From Nocardia niigatensis NBRC 100131 (GTDB lineage: Bacteria; Actinomycetota; Actinomycetes; Mycobacteriales; Mycobacteriaceae): 64,000 bases of DNA. A program made the translations under genes and the position numbers. The notes beneath the pieces were generated by a model that made no database searches, was not told the origin of the DNA, and was given only the letters and a program-made list of their open reading frames with translations. Shown one piece after another: positions 26,557 through 34,549 of the stretch. Each line of letters opens with the position of its first letter. The first letter of the stretch is position 1. The stretch lies in the NCBI RefSeq assembly GCF_000308655.1, contig NZ_BAGC01000038.1, positions 1 through 64,000 on the forward strand, in the 5' to 3' direction.

Positions 26557-26636
26557 GAACACCGCGTCCTCCGAATTCCCGCTACGCCGCGGCTGCGTCC
26601 GACCAGGCACAGCACGGCCTTAGGTCACTGGGATCG

Positions 26637-26650
26637 GAGACCTCCGGACC
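26637..26650 (+). promoter_or_regulatory. DosR-box-like site upstream of a small membrane protein
   Basis: GAGAC-CTCC-GGACC matches the 5+4+5 box layout at 8 of 10 half-site bases. It sits inside a larger imperfect palindrome (26633-26657) and 100 bases before the start of the 119-aa protein. Confidence 0.4.
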
Positions 26651-26750
26651 TCCCGATGCGGTGGAAATCCGGAAATCCTGGAAGGAGAACCCGACCGGTT
26701 CCCCGTGCGACGGTGCGGAAACCTGCGTGTTCGAAAGGCCGGTTGTGCGA

Positions 26751-27110
26751 ATGATGGCAAGTTTGATGTTCGCTTTGGCGGCGTGGGCGCTGCCGGCGAC
26801 CCTGTGGTGGGCCGCTCACGGTTTCCCGACCGCACGACCTGCTGGAAGGCATCGCACGGAAGTGCCCGGTCGCGATCCGCGTCATCGCGCGGTGGTGTCC
26901 TCGGTGGACGACGACACTCGTTTCGCCGCACTCACACGCCAGGGTGTCTCGTGGGCTGATCCGACCATGGTGTGGCCTGCGCTGTCGGTGGAGAACGCTC
27001 TGCTGTCGGAGTTGCTCGCCGGCCGTTTGCGGCCGGACTATTACCGCGAGCGGATGACGGATCTCGCGCGCCGCTGTGAACCGGCCGAACCCGCTTCTGG
27101 CGAGGAATAG
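26751..27110 (+). CDS. small single-pass membrane protein
   Basis: 119-aa protein. The N-terminus has one hydrophobic helix (MASLMFALAAWALPATLWWA), followed by a basic linker and a soluble tail with SVDDDTRFAALTRQGVSWAD and SVENALLSELLAGRLRPDYY. It may be anchored with the tail in the cytoplasm. ATG 26751 or GTG 26745 is the start; the latter is better spaced from AAAGG. It lies between nrdJ and hsp20 with a DosR-box-like site upstream, so co-regulation with the dormancy genes is likely. No family is recognised. Confidence 0.65.
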   Translation: MMASLMFALAAWALPATLWWAAHGFPTARPAGRHRTEVPGRDPRHRAVVSSVDDDTRFAALTRQGVSWADPTMVWPALSVENALLSELLAGRLRPDYYRERMTDLARRCEPAEPASGEE

Positions 27111-27146
27111 CCCGACCGAGGATTCGCGGTTCGATGCGCGCCTTTC

Positions 27147-27168
27147 TTCGGAGACCGTGAAGTCCGAA
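27147..27168. promoter_or_regulatory. TTCGGA-N10-TCCGAA palindrome upstream of hsp20
   Basis: A 22-bp site with perfect 6-bp arms resembling the outer TTSGG/CCSAA arms of the DosR consensus, but its centre is two bases longer than in a standard box. It lies about 145 bases before hsp20. It could be a divergent DevR site or an unrelated operator. Confidence 0.4.
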
Positions 27169-27313
27169 GGCCACTGTGGTTTCGGCAGAGGATTCGGTCA
27201 CGACGCGAATGGCGATCGTCGCCGGTTTCGGCTACCAGAGACTCTTTCAGAAATTCGGCAAAGGCAGTGGGATCGATTGTGTCGGAACTATTTTCACCCC
27301 GTTAGGAGGAACG

Positions 27314-27751
27314 ATGAGTCTGTTTCCTGTCTACCGACAGCCGGGCACACTGATGGCCGACCTCGAGGATATGTGGAATACAACCCTCGCGCCGTTCACC
27401 GAGTGGGCGCCGACCTTCGGCACCCATCTGATCCGGGTCGAGGACGCCGTCGAGAAAGGCCGCTACGTGGTGCGCGCGGAGCTTCCCGGTATAGACCCGG
27501 ACAAGGACGTCGAGGTATCGGTCCGCGATCGACGTTTGATGATCAAGGCCGAACGCACCGAGAAGAAGGAGGAAAAAGGGCGTTCGGAGTTCCGCTATGG
27601 CTCGTTCGAACGCACCGTGACCCTGCCGCCGGGCGCTCAGGAGGAGGGCATCGAAGCCACGTACGCGAAGGGCGTCCTCACCGTCGCCGTGCCGATGACC
27701 GAACAGCCCGAGGAGCTGACCAAGAAGGTCGAAGTGAAATCGGGCGATTGA
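27314..27751 (+). CDS. hsp20: Hsp20/alpha-crystallin family chaperone
   Basis: 145-aa small heat-shock protein. The alpha-crystallin domain (about residues 40-130) includes KGRYVVRAELPGIDPDKDVE, the EFRYGSFERTVTLPPG strand and the closing AKGVLTVAVPM. N- and C-termini are short, as in mycobacterial HspX/Acr, which binds unfolding proteins as an oligomer. An AGGAGGA site precedes ATG 27314. HspX is a hallmark DosR target in M. tuberculosis, and this gene sits 250 bases upstream of the devR homologue. A rho-independent terminator follows. Confidence 0.92.
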   Translation: MSLFPVYRQPGTLMADLEDMWNTTLAPFTEWAPTFGTHLIRVEDAVEKGRYVVRAELPGIDPDKDVEVSVRDRRLMIKAERTEKKEEKGRSEFRYGSFERTVTLPPGAQEEGIEATYAKGVLTVAVPMTEQPEELTKKVEVKSGD

Positions 27752-27778
27752 GCCCGTCGACCATCGCCCTTCGCGAAC

Positions 27779-27810
27779 GGAGGCGATCGGGTGGGTCCGT
27801 CATCGCCTCC
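27779..27810 (+). terminator. terminator after hsp20
   Basis: 9-bp perfect stem (GGAGGCGAT/ATCGCCTCC) with a 14-base loop, followed by GCTTCTTTCC. It is located 28 bases after the hsp20 stop and separates that transcript from devR. Confidence 0.65.
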
Positions 27811-27883
27811 GCTTCTTTCCGTGTGTCCGTGGCGACATCGAACAGGTCGTGATGGCTCGCGTATCCAGCGCTGCGTTGGTGGT

Positions 27884-27897
27884 CGGACCCCGTTCCC
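27884..27897 (+). promoter_or_regulatory. DosR-box-like site upstream of devR
   Basis: CGGAC-CCCG-TTCCC matches GGGAC-N4-GTCCC at 8 of 10 half-site bases, 106 bases before the devR start. It would allow autoregulation, as seen for mycobacterial devR. Confidence 0.4.
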
Positions 27898-28003
27898 AGG
27901 AGGTGCGCGGCCGGCAGCAGGGCGGCGAGTCGCACATGCCCTGTTCACCTCGTGTCGATATTGTCGGAGGAAAGCGGGTTGCGCATGAGGATGTGACGCG
28001 TCG

Positions 28004-28648
28004 ATGATCAGTGTCTTTCTGGTTGATGATCATGAGATTGTGCGCCGTGGCCTGGTTGACTTGCTGGCCGCGGACCCGGAGCTGAAAGTCGTCGGTGAAG
28101 CGGGAAATGTCGTGTCGGCATTGGCGCGAATTCCTACGCTGCGCCCGGATGTCGCGGTGCTCGATGTCGGGCTGCCCGATGGCAACGGCATCGAGCTGTG
28201 CCGTGAGTTGTTGTCTCGGCTGGACGATCTGCGATGTTTGATTTTGACCGCGTTCACCGAAGAACAGGCGATGCTCGACGCGGTTCTGGCCGGTGCCAGC
28301 GGTTATGTGGTAAAGGACATCAAAGGCATGGAGCTGGCCGAAGCGGTCAAGGCGGTCGGCGCCGGCCGGTCGATACTCGACCCTCGGGCGGCTGCGGCGT
28401 TGATGCGGCAGTTACGTCGCAGTGCCGAGAACACCGAAGACCCGCTGGCCGTTCTCAGCGAACAGGAACGCACCATCCTGGGCTTGCTCGGCGAAGGATT
28501 GACCAATCGGCAGATCGCCGAGCGCATGTGCCTGGCCGAGAAGACGGTCAAGAACTACGTGTCGCGGCTGCTGATCAAGCTCGGCCTCGAAAGCCGTACC
28601 CAGGCAGCGGTTCTCACCACCCGGCTCCACCACGACAGCCAGCACTGA
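28004..28648 (+). CDS. devR: DevR/DosR-type response regulator
   Basis: 214-aa NarL/LuxR-type response regulator. From memory it tracks M. tuberculosis DevR (DosR) almost residue for residue: [20 protein letters not shown], the phosphoacceptor Asp54 in [16 protein letters not shown], Thr82, Lys104 in [13 protein letters not shown], and the recognition helix [13 protein letters not shown] with Lys180, Lys183 and Asn184. DosR activates dormancy genes in hypoxia or NO when phosphorylated by the haem kinases DosS/DosT. No histidine kinase gene adjoins it, so the partner must be elsewhere. It lies centrally among likely targets and has its own box-like site. Confidence 0.93.
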   Translation: MISVFLVDDHEIVRRGLVDLLAADPELKVVGEAGNVVSALARIPTLRPDVAVLDVGLPDGNGIELCRELLSRLDDLRCLILTAFTEEQAMLDAVLAGASGYVVKDIKGMELAEAVKAVGAGRSILDPRAAAALMRQLRRSAENTEDPLAVLSEQERTILGLLGEGLTNRQIAERMCLAEKTVKNYVSRLLIKLGLESRTQAAVLTTRLHHDSQH

Positions 28649-28719
28649 CCGTTTCGTACGCGCGGCGGTACCTTTCCTGATACCCGCAGCCGAACTGGTG
28701 TCGTTGTTCTCGCTGATCG

Positions 28720-28733
28720 AGGCCCGGGGACCC
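28720..28733 (-). promoter_or_regulatory. DosR-box-like site upstream of the alpha/beta hydrolase
   Basis: Read on the reverse strand it is GGGTC-CCCG-GGCCT, 8 of 10 half-site bases of the box. It ends 35 bases before the hydrolase ATG, and CTTTCTGCC follows, echoing the other sites of this island. Confidence 0.45.
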
Positions 28734-28768
28734 TTTCTGCCGTGGTGCGATCGTCGTGTAGTGGGAGT

Positions 28769-29662
28769 ATGAACACGAAACGGGCACCACTACCTCGACT
28801 GCGGTGGCGGTCGATCCTGGTTCAAAGCCGAACCGCCCGCTACGCGGTCGGTGGAGTTGGCCCCGGCGTGCTCTTCCTGCATGGCTGGGGACTCGGCGGG
28901 CAAGCCTATGCCCGCCCGCTGCAACAGCTCATCCGAATGGGAATGCGCGTGTACGTCCCGGCGATGCCCGGGTTCGGCGGCACCGCCAGCTTGCCCGCCG
29001 AGCATCGGACCCTCGCCGGATACGCCCAGTGGGTCGGCGACTTCGCCGACACGATCGGCCTACCCCGACCGGTGACCATGGTCGGGCATTCCTTCGGTGG
29101 CGGCGTCGCGATCAAAGCCGCCCACGACCTGCCCGACCTCGCCGAGCGGCTGGTACTGGTGAACTCCATCGGCGGTTCGGCGTGGACCGACGACCGTGGA
29201 GTAGTACGCGCGCTGCGGGAACGCCCGTTGTGGGACTGGGGGCTGCACCTGCAGGCCGACCTGTTCCCTGGTCGCCAACTGACCCGGGTCCTACCGGTGA
29301 TCTTGCGCGACGCGGTGCCGAACGTGGTGCGCAACCCGCGCGGGGTGTGGGAGGTCGCTCACCTCGCCCGAACCGCCAACCTGACCCCCGAACTGGCGGC
29401 GCTCGCCGAACGCCGGCTCCCGATCTTCGTGGTGTGGAGCACGCTGGACACGGTCATCCCCGAATCCACGTTCTTGTCGTTGCAGACCGCCCTCGGTGAC
29501 CCGCGCACCATCACCGTGCCCGGCGGGCATACCTGGCTCATGTACGATCCGAACACCTTCGGCGAACTCATCACCAACGTGATCCGCGAACCGTTTACCG
29601 GCACTGACACCACCACCGCGCGACCAGCGGCGGCAGAGCGATCATGGACAGCCAACAGCTAG
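28769..29662 (+). CDS. alpha/beta hydrolase
   Basis: 297-aa alpha/beta hydrolase with the oxyanion segment FLHGWGLGG near residue 37, the nucleophile elbow VGHSFGGGVAIKAA (catalytic Ser), a late Asp in STLDTVIPES and the catalytic His in PGGHTWLM. It acts on an ester or related bond; lipid substrates are plausible given the neighbouring WS/DGAT. GTGGGAG precedes ATG 28769. The box-like site 35 bases upstream places it in the putative DevR regulon. There is no signal peptide. Confidence 0.85.
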   Translation: MNTKRAPLPRLRWRSILVQSRTARYAVGGVGPGVLFLHGWGLGGQAYARPLQQLIRMGMRVYVPAMPGFGGTASLPAEHRTLAGYAQWVGDFADTIGLPRPVTMVGHSFGGGVAIKAAHDLPDLAERLVLVNSIGGSAWTDDRGVVRALRERPLWDWGLHLQADLFPGRQLTRVLPVILRDAVPNVVRNPRGVWEVAHLARTANLTPELAALAERRLPIFVVWSTLDTVIPESTFLSLQTALGDPRTITVPGGHTWLMYDPNTFGELITNVIREPFTGTDTTTARPAAAERSWTANS

Positions 29663-29877
29663 CGCAACCGCCGGCATCGGGGCTTCGTCCTGCCCCGGGT
29701 TCGTCACCTCGGACCGGACTTCGGCAGCAACGAACGCCGAGGTGAACCCGCGGGTCACGATCCATCGGGGTCCAAGGGGATGCGCGCGCTCGAGGTCCTA
29801 CCGAGGTCACGGAACTGCTGACCGCACCCGCACGGATCGGGCGGCCGACACAGTCATGAGGTTGGGCAGCGCGCGCC
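29663..29877. other. convergent intergenic region
   Basis: 215 bases between convergent genes. An 8-bp inverted repeat CACCTCGG/CCGAGGTG (about 29705-29745) with a long loop could help termination. No gene is visible. Confidence 0.35.
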
Positions 29878-31218
29878 TCACCGCTGATGCGCCCTTCCGC
29901 GGGCGTGAGCGAGCAGCACCGCGATTTCGGTCGCGATACCCGAGGCGATCTCATCGATGTCGGGGGTGGTGTCGTAGTCCCCGGTGACCCCGAAGTTCAG
30001 TTGGTCGGCGTAGCTGAGAATGGCCACGGTAGTGCGCACCCGCATGGCGATGGGGATGGCGGGCCAGATCTCGAGGACCTTCCGGCCGCCCAGCGTCAGC
30101 CAGTGCCGGGGTCCGGGAATATTGGTCGCCAGCGCGCCGACCCCGCGCTGCGGGAAACGGGACGCCGTGCGAAAGACCCACGCCGCCACCGCGAATGGCA
30201 GCTGATCGGCGAGGGCGAGTAGCGATTTCTCGGCCTCGGCCTCGCCACGGGACCGATGCCCCGCAATGCGCTCGTGAGTGGCGGTGAGGCGTTCGACCGG
30301 AGATTCGAACTCGATCGGCAGCTGCACGATCATCGCCGAAACACGGTTGTCCGGAATGTATTTCGCGTCGTCGGCGCGCATCGACACCGGAACCAGGATG
30401 CGCAGTTTCCCGGGTGCGGGCGTCTCGCCCCGGATCTGCAGCAGCCGACGGTAGGCGGCGGTGATGGCGGCGACGGCGACATCGTTGATCGTCACCCCGA
30501 AGTCCGTGGCGATCTCACGCACCTCCGCCAGACTCGTGCGCTCCGCGACATAGCGGCGCTGCCGCCCGATCGGGCCGTTCAGCGACGAATCCGGAGCTGG
30601 GGCGACGGCCCAGTAAACCACGGGGACCAGTGTGCGCACCGCGCCGACCACCGCGCCGGGCACGGTGAGGGACTGGCCGACAGTGCGGGCCACGGCCCCG
30701 AATAGACCTCCACGGGAACTCCTTTCGCGGGCCGGCTGCGGAACGGTCGCGACCGGATCGCAGAAGCTCTCGAACAGGGTGATCCCCGAGATGCCGTCGA
30801 CCATGCTGTGATGCGCCAGCACGATCATCGCCCAGCGATTGCCGCTGAGATTCTCGACCACGACCACCCCCCACAGCGGGTGATCCCGATCGAAGCGCTC
30901 GGCGAGCGCGACGGCGACCAGCTCGCACAGCGCCGCCTCGTCACCGGGTTCGGGCAGGGCCGTCCATCGAATATGATGCGCCAAATCGAATTTCGGGTCG
31001 TCCTCCCAGACGGGCGCAGCCAGATCCCACGGGGTTCGGCGGACCCGCTGGCGCAGCCGCCCGTGCAGTTCCAGACCACGGTCGAGCCCCGCGCGAAAAC
31101 TCTCCCGCGTCGGAGGGGGGCCCTCGATGATCGCCACCGCGCCGATGCCCAGGCTGATGTGCCGGTCGGTGTCTTCCATCTCCATGAATCCCGTGTCCAA
31201 CGGGCTCAATTCGGTCAT
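29878..31218 (-). CDS. wax ester synthase/diacylglycerol acyltransferase (WS/DGAT)
   Basis: 446-aa WS/DGAT. It has the N-terminal ELSPLDTGFMEME, the acyl-transfer motif HHSMVDG at residues 136-142, and the C-terminal NIPGPRHWLTLGGRKVLEIW block. It makes triacylglycerol or wax esters from acyl-CoA as storage lipid. ATG 31218 is chosen because upstream in-frame sequence lacks family similarity. In M. tuberculosis tgs1 (Rv3130c) is strongly DosR-induced. A perfect box-like site lies 142 bases upstream, so this gene likely drives storage lipid build-up during dormancy. Confidence 0.9.
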   Translation of the reverse strand: MTELSPLDTGFMEMEDTDRHISLGIGAVAIIEGPPPTRESFRAGLDRGLELHGRLRQRVRRTPWDLAAPVWEDDPKFDLAHHIRWTALPEPGDEAALCELVAVALAERFDRDHPLWGVVVVENLSGNRWAMIVLAHHSMVDGISGITLFESFCDPVATVPQPARERSSRGGLFGAVARTVGQSLTVPGAVVGAVRTLVPVVYWAVAPAPDSSLNGPIGRQRRYVAERTSLAEVREIATDFGVTINDVAVAAITAAYRRLLQIRGETPAPGKLRILVPVSMRADDAKYIPDNRVSAMIVQLPIEFESPVERLTATHERIAGHRSRGEAEAEKSLLALADQLPFAVAAWVFRTASRFPQRGVGALATNIPGPRHWLTLGGRKVLEIWPAIPIAMRVRTTVAILSYADQLNFGVTGDYDTTPDIDEIASGIATEIAVLLAHARGRAHQR

Positions 31219-31360
31219 GACAAGTGCCTGTTTCCCGGCAGCCGCCGCGGCCACCACCACGGCTGAGGAAACTGCCGCTGCTAGTGAGAACTCTCGCGTA
31301 CAGCGGGCAGCGCACGGCAGATGCCTAGGTACTCGGACGCGGTGACCTTCGTACCCGGAC

Positions 31361-31374
31361 GGGACCACGGGCCC
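31361..31374 (-). promoter_or_regulatory. DosR-box-like site (perfect half-sites) in the WS/DGAT upstream region
   Basis: GGGAC-CACG-GGCCC matches the GGGAC-N4-GGCCC form at all ten half-site bases. It sits in the divergent region between WS/DGAT (reverse) and the 39-aa ORF (forward) and could serve either promoter. Confidence 0.55.
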
Positions 31375-31469
31375 TGCCGCTCGGTCATCACAATGCGATC
31401 ACGACCGCGGTCCCGATCCCGCCGTCCGGGGCATCGATATGGCTCACGAGCCGTCCGACCTTCCGATGG

Positions 31470-31483
31470 GCGACCTGTGGCCC
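31470..31483 (+). promoter_or_regulatory. DosR-box-like site upstream of the 39-aa ORF
   Basis: GCGAC-CTGT-GGCCC matches the box at 9 of 10 half-site bases, 57 bases before ATG 31541. It is followed by TTCTGCC. The whole promoter closely resembles that of nrdJ, including TGGGGCC and AACGGAGGC before the start. Confidence 0.55.
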
Positions 31484-31540
31484 TTCTGCCGGGCTTCGCG
31501 CACCGTAGAAAATGGGGCCCTACCACGAACGGAGGCACCC

Positions 31541-31660
31541 ATGACAGCAGTCGAAACCGCGATGACAACACGGCCACCGTGCGATGACGAGGTAGTCGTA
31601 CCGGTCGAGTTCGCCGAACTGGCCGAACATTATACCCGGTCCGAGCCGACCTTCCCGTAA
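31541..31660 (+). CDS. 39-aa microprotein
   Basis: Short ORF with a very good ribosome site (GGAGG, 7 bases before ATG). The peptide is acidic with one Cys (TRPPCDDEVVVPVEFAELAE). It is the first gene after a strong DosR-box-like site and precedes the 127-aa protein by 22 bases, so it leads a two-gene transcript. No family is recognised. The conserved promoter architecture argues that it is translated. Confidence 0.55.
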   Translation: MTAVETAMTTRPPCDDEVVVPVEFAELAEHYTRSEPTFP

Positions 31661-31682
31661 CACACCGTCTTCGGAGGAATCG

Positions 31683-32066
31683 ATGAGCAACCCGACCAAT
31701 CTCAGCCCATCCGAGCGGCAACTCGCAGCCCGGCGCGCCCTCGACGATCTGGGGCGCGACCGCGACGACCATGCGCTGGTGCGTGTGCGTTGCGGGCGCA
31801 GCCACCATGTCGCAACGGTTTTCGACACGGCCGCGGGCGCGGTGTACGAAACCCAGATCGGGCCCCACGCACACGGACGCCGCGACTACGTCGACGAGGC
31901 ACACCATGCCGACCGACGCCACAGCCACTATGTCGACCTGCTCGAGGGCGACCGCTATACCGACGATCTGCTCCCGGCCCATTGCGAATGCGGCAACCAC
32001 GCACTCTCACGCACCCAAATGCGCCACGCCATCGATACGCACGAGCGCACAGTCCAACTCGCTTAA
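31683..32066 (+). CDS. His/Cys-rich hypothetical protein
   Basis: 127-aa soluble protein unusually rich in His (about 13), with Cys in VRVRCGRSHHVATVFDT and HCECGNHALSR. The two CxC/C-G pairs separated by about 60 residues look like a zinc-ribbon-type metal site. ATG 31683 has GGAGGA. It is downstream of the 39-aa ORF in the same orientation and in the putative DevR island. A metal- or nucleic-acid-binding stress role is possible, but this is inference from composition. Confidence 0.75.
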   Translation: MSNPTNLSPSERQLAARRALDDLGRDRDDHALVRVRCGRSHHVATVFDTAAGAVYETQIGPHAHGRRDYVDEAHHADRRHSHYVDLLEGDRYTDDLLPAHCECGNHALSRTQMRHAIDTHERTVQLA

Positions 32067-32225
32067 CCGATCCCGATCGCGTCGGTGGCACCACGCAACA
32101 ACTCTGCGACCTCTTCGCCGGTCGGCCGAGGCATCAGACGCACGCGCATCGCCCGCCATGCCGAGCCCGGAGATCGTGCGGCCCGCGCGAATCCGGCTGG
32201 AGCCGCGCATCATCGATGGTCCGGG

Positions 32226-32239
32226 GAGACCGGTGTCCT
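32226..32239 (+). promoter_or_regulatory. DosR-box-like site upstream of the CapA-like gene
   Basis: GAGAC-CGGT-GTCCT matches GGGAC-N4-GTCCC at 8 of 10 half-site bases and ends 35 bases before ATG 32275, the same distance as the site before the alpha/beta hydrolase. Confidence 0.45.
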
Positions 32240-32274
32240 GCCCGAAGTGGTGAATCGATCGATATGGGACACAG

Positions 32275-33402
32275 ATGAGTAGTGAACCATCGCAACAGAT
32301 TCCGATCACCGTGCTACTGGGCGGTGACGTGATGCTCGGCCGCGGCGTCGACCAGATTCTGCCCCATCCGGGCGATCCACAACTGCACGAACGATGGATC
32401 CACGACGCCCGCGCTTACGTCGAATTAGCCGAAAAGGCCAATGGGCCGATCCGATACCCGGTCGATTTCGGCTGGCCGTGGGGCGATGCCGGTCCGGTCC
32501 TCGATCAACTGGCACCCGAGGTCCGGCTGATCAACCTCGAAACCTCCATCACCCTCGACGGTGAATACGCGCCCGGCAAGGGCATCCATTACCGGATGAA
32601 TCCCGCCAATCTCGCCACACTGCAAGCGTTTCGGCCCGATATCTGCGCACTCGCCAACAATCACATCCTCGATTTCGGGGTGCACGGCCTGCACGAGACC
32701 CTCGCTGCGCTCGCCGCGGCGGGCATCCGGACCGCCGGAGCCGGCACAGACATCGCCGCGGCCTGCCGCCCGGTGGCGCTGGAACCGGCGACCGGGCGGC
32801 GAGTGGTCATCGTCTCGGTCGCCAGCACCAGCAGCGGGGTTCCCAGGGCCTGGGCGGCGCAGGATCAGCGACCAGGAGTATGGCTGATCGGCGACCCGCC
32901 GGGCCATGGTGCCGCCGACCACATCGCGGGTCAGGCGCTGGCGCACAAGCGAAGTGGTGATGTGCTGATCGTATCCGTGCACTGGGGATCGAACTGGGGT
33001 TACGGGGTCGGGCTGAGCGAGATCCAGTTCGCGCACCGGTTGGTCGACGCCGGTGTCGACATCGTCCATGGGCATTCCTCCCATCATCCCCGCCCGATCG
33101 AGATCTATCACGGCAGACCGATCCTCTACGGCTGCGGCGATGTCATCGACGACTACGAAGGTATTTCCGGCTACGAGTCCTACCGCCCCGAGCTACGGCT
33201 GCTGTACCTGGTTTCGATCGAGCTCGGCGGCCAGCCGACCGGAATCCGGATGCTGCCACTGCGGGTACGCCATATGCGGCTCGAGCATGCTCCACGGGCC
33301 GATGCCGACTGGTTGGGCGAGACACTCACCCGCATCAGCCACCGGTTCCATACCCACGTCGAGCGCGGAACCGACGACCTGCTGCGCATCCGCTGGGAAT
33401 GA
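32275..33402 (+). CDS. CapA-family (PGA_cap) metallophosphatase-like protein
   Basis: 375-aa member of the CapA/poly-gamma-glutamate biosynthesis family. Calcineurin-like metal motifs are visible: LLGGDVMLGRGVDQ, LINLETSIT, ALANNHILDFG and VSVHWGSNWG, then HGHSSHHPRPIE. It has no signal peptide, unlike secreted CapA. Its M. tuberculosis counterpart Rv0574c is a DosR-regulon member. A box-like site upstream supports shared control here. The role may be polymer synthesis or phosphoester hydrolysis at the envelope; the substrate is unknown. Confidence 0.85.
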   Translation: MSSEPSQQIPITVLLGGDVMLGRGVDQILPHPGDPQLHERWIHDARAYVELAEKANGPIRYPVDFGWPWGDAGPVLDQLAPEVRLINLETSITLDGEYAPGKGIHYRMNPANLATLQAFRPDICALANNHILDFGVHGLHETLAALAAAGIRTAGAGTDIAAACRPVALEPATGRRVVIVSVASTSSGVPRAWAAQDQRPGVWLIGDPPGHGAADHIAGQALAHKRSGDVLIVSVHWGSNWGYGVGLSEIQFAHRLVDAGVDIVHGHSSHHPRPIEIYHGRPILYGCGDVIDDYEGISGYESYRPELRLLYLVSIELGGQPTGIRMLPLRVRHMRLEHAPRADADWLGETLTRISHRFHTHVERGTDDLLRIRWE

Positions 33403-33619
33403 ACCGAACTCGGCCCGCGTCGAACCGCCCGGAAGGGCAGGGCCCCGTTCGCTGAACCCTCGGTCTCCGAACCTGGTCGATCCCGAATACAGCCGATAAC
33501 CAGGCCGTCTACCGGGCCGTCAGGCGACGACCACCACCGACTTTCCCCGCAGCCACCCGAAACCCCAGGTCGGCGGCGCGTTACCCGCCAGGCGCCGCGG
33601 TCCGAAGTACGATCGGGAA

Positions 33620-34522
33620 ATGCGGTCCATTTGGAAGGGCTCCATCGCGTTCGGACTGGTGAATGTCCCCGTGAAGGTTTACACCGCCACGGAGGACCAC
33701 GACATCAAGTTCCACCAGGTGCACGCCGCGGATGGCGGGCGCATTCGCTACGAGCGGGTATGTACGGTGGACGGGCAGCCGGTGCAGTATTCCGATATCG
33801 ACCGCGCGTACGAATCACCCGACGGGGATCGGGTGATTCTCACCGACGAGGACTTCGCGAAACTTCCGGCGGCCGAGAAACACGAAATACCAGTGCTGCA
33901 ATTCGTGCCGTCGGAGCAGATCGATCCGATTCTGTTCGACAAGAGCTATTATCTGGAACCCGATTCGACCACGCCGAAAGCCTATGCGCTGCTGGCCAAG
34001 ACCCTCGAACGGGTGGACCGGGTGGCGCTGGTGCACTTCACCCTCCGGCAGAAGACCAGGCTCGCAGCGCTGCGGGTGCGCGACGGGGTGCTGGTGCTGC
34101 AGACGCTGCTGTGGCCGGACGAGGTGCGGGCGGCGGCGTTCGACAAGCTCGAGGGCGTGGCCGAGCCGAAGGCCCAGGAATTGCGGATGGCCGAGACGCT
34201 GGTCGATACGCTGTCCGACGATTTCGATCCCGGCCTGTACGTGGACGAATATCAGCTCGAGTTGAAGAAGCTGCTCGACGAGGCGATCGCCAGCGGATCC
34301 AGCAAGGTCACCCGGGCGCCCGAGGTTGCGGTACCGCAAATGGATGCCGAGGTCGTGGACCTGGTCGCGGCCCTGCAGCGCAGTCTCGAAGCTTCCGGCC
34401 GGAAGACGGGTTCCGCACCGGCGGCGCCGGCCAAGAAGGCGGCGAAGGCCACCGCGGAGAAGAAGCCCGCCAAGAAGGCGGCGAAGAAGGCTCCGGCCAA
34501 GGCGACTCGCAAGGGCGCGTGA
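33620..34522 (+). CDS. ku: Ku protein, non-homologous end joining
   Basis: 300-aa bacterial Ku. The core (1-250) has RSIWKGSIAFGLVNVPVKVY, YYLEPDSTTPKAYALLAKTL and the end-of-core LVDTLSDDFDPGLYVDEY. The C-terminal 45 residues are Lys/Ala-rich repeats (KKAAKATAEKKPAKKAAKKA) that bind DNA and let Ku thread inward in mycobacteria. Ku homodimers hold double-strand break ends and recruit LigD. No ligD is adjacent, so the ligase is encoded elsewhere. GNAT and TPR-like genes follow in the same direction. Confidence 0.93.
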   Translation: MRSIWKGSIAFGLVNVPVKVYTATEDHDIKFHQVHAADGGRIRYERVCTVDGQPVQYSDIDRAYESPDGDRVILTDEDFAKLPAAEKHEIPVLQFVPSEQIDPILFDKSYYLEPDSTTPKAYALLAKTLERVDRVALVHFTLRQKTRLAALRVRDGVLVLQTLLWPDEVRAAAFDKLEGVAEPKAQELRMAETLVDTLSDDFDPGLYVDEYQLELKKLLDEAIASGSSKVTRAPEVAVPQMDAEVVDLVAALQRSLEASGRKTGSAPAAPAKKAAKATAEKKPAKKAAKKAPAKATRKGA

Positions 34523-34549
34523 CAGCACCCACCTGGCAAACTGTCGGGC

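Noticed and set aside
30256..31266. Forward frames opposite the WS/DGAT gene
   Set aside because: Mirror frames; the reverse strand carries the HHxxxDG motif and full family similarity.
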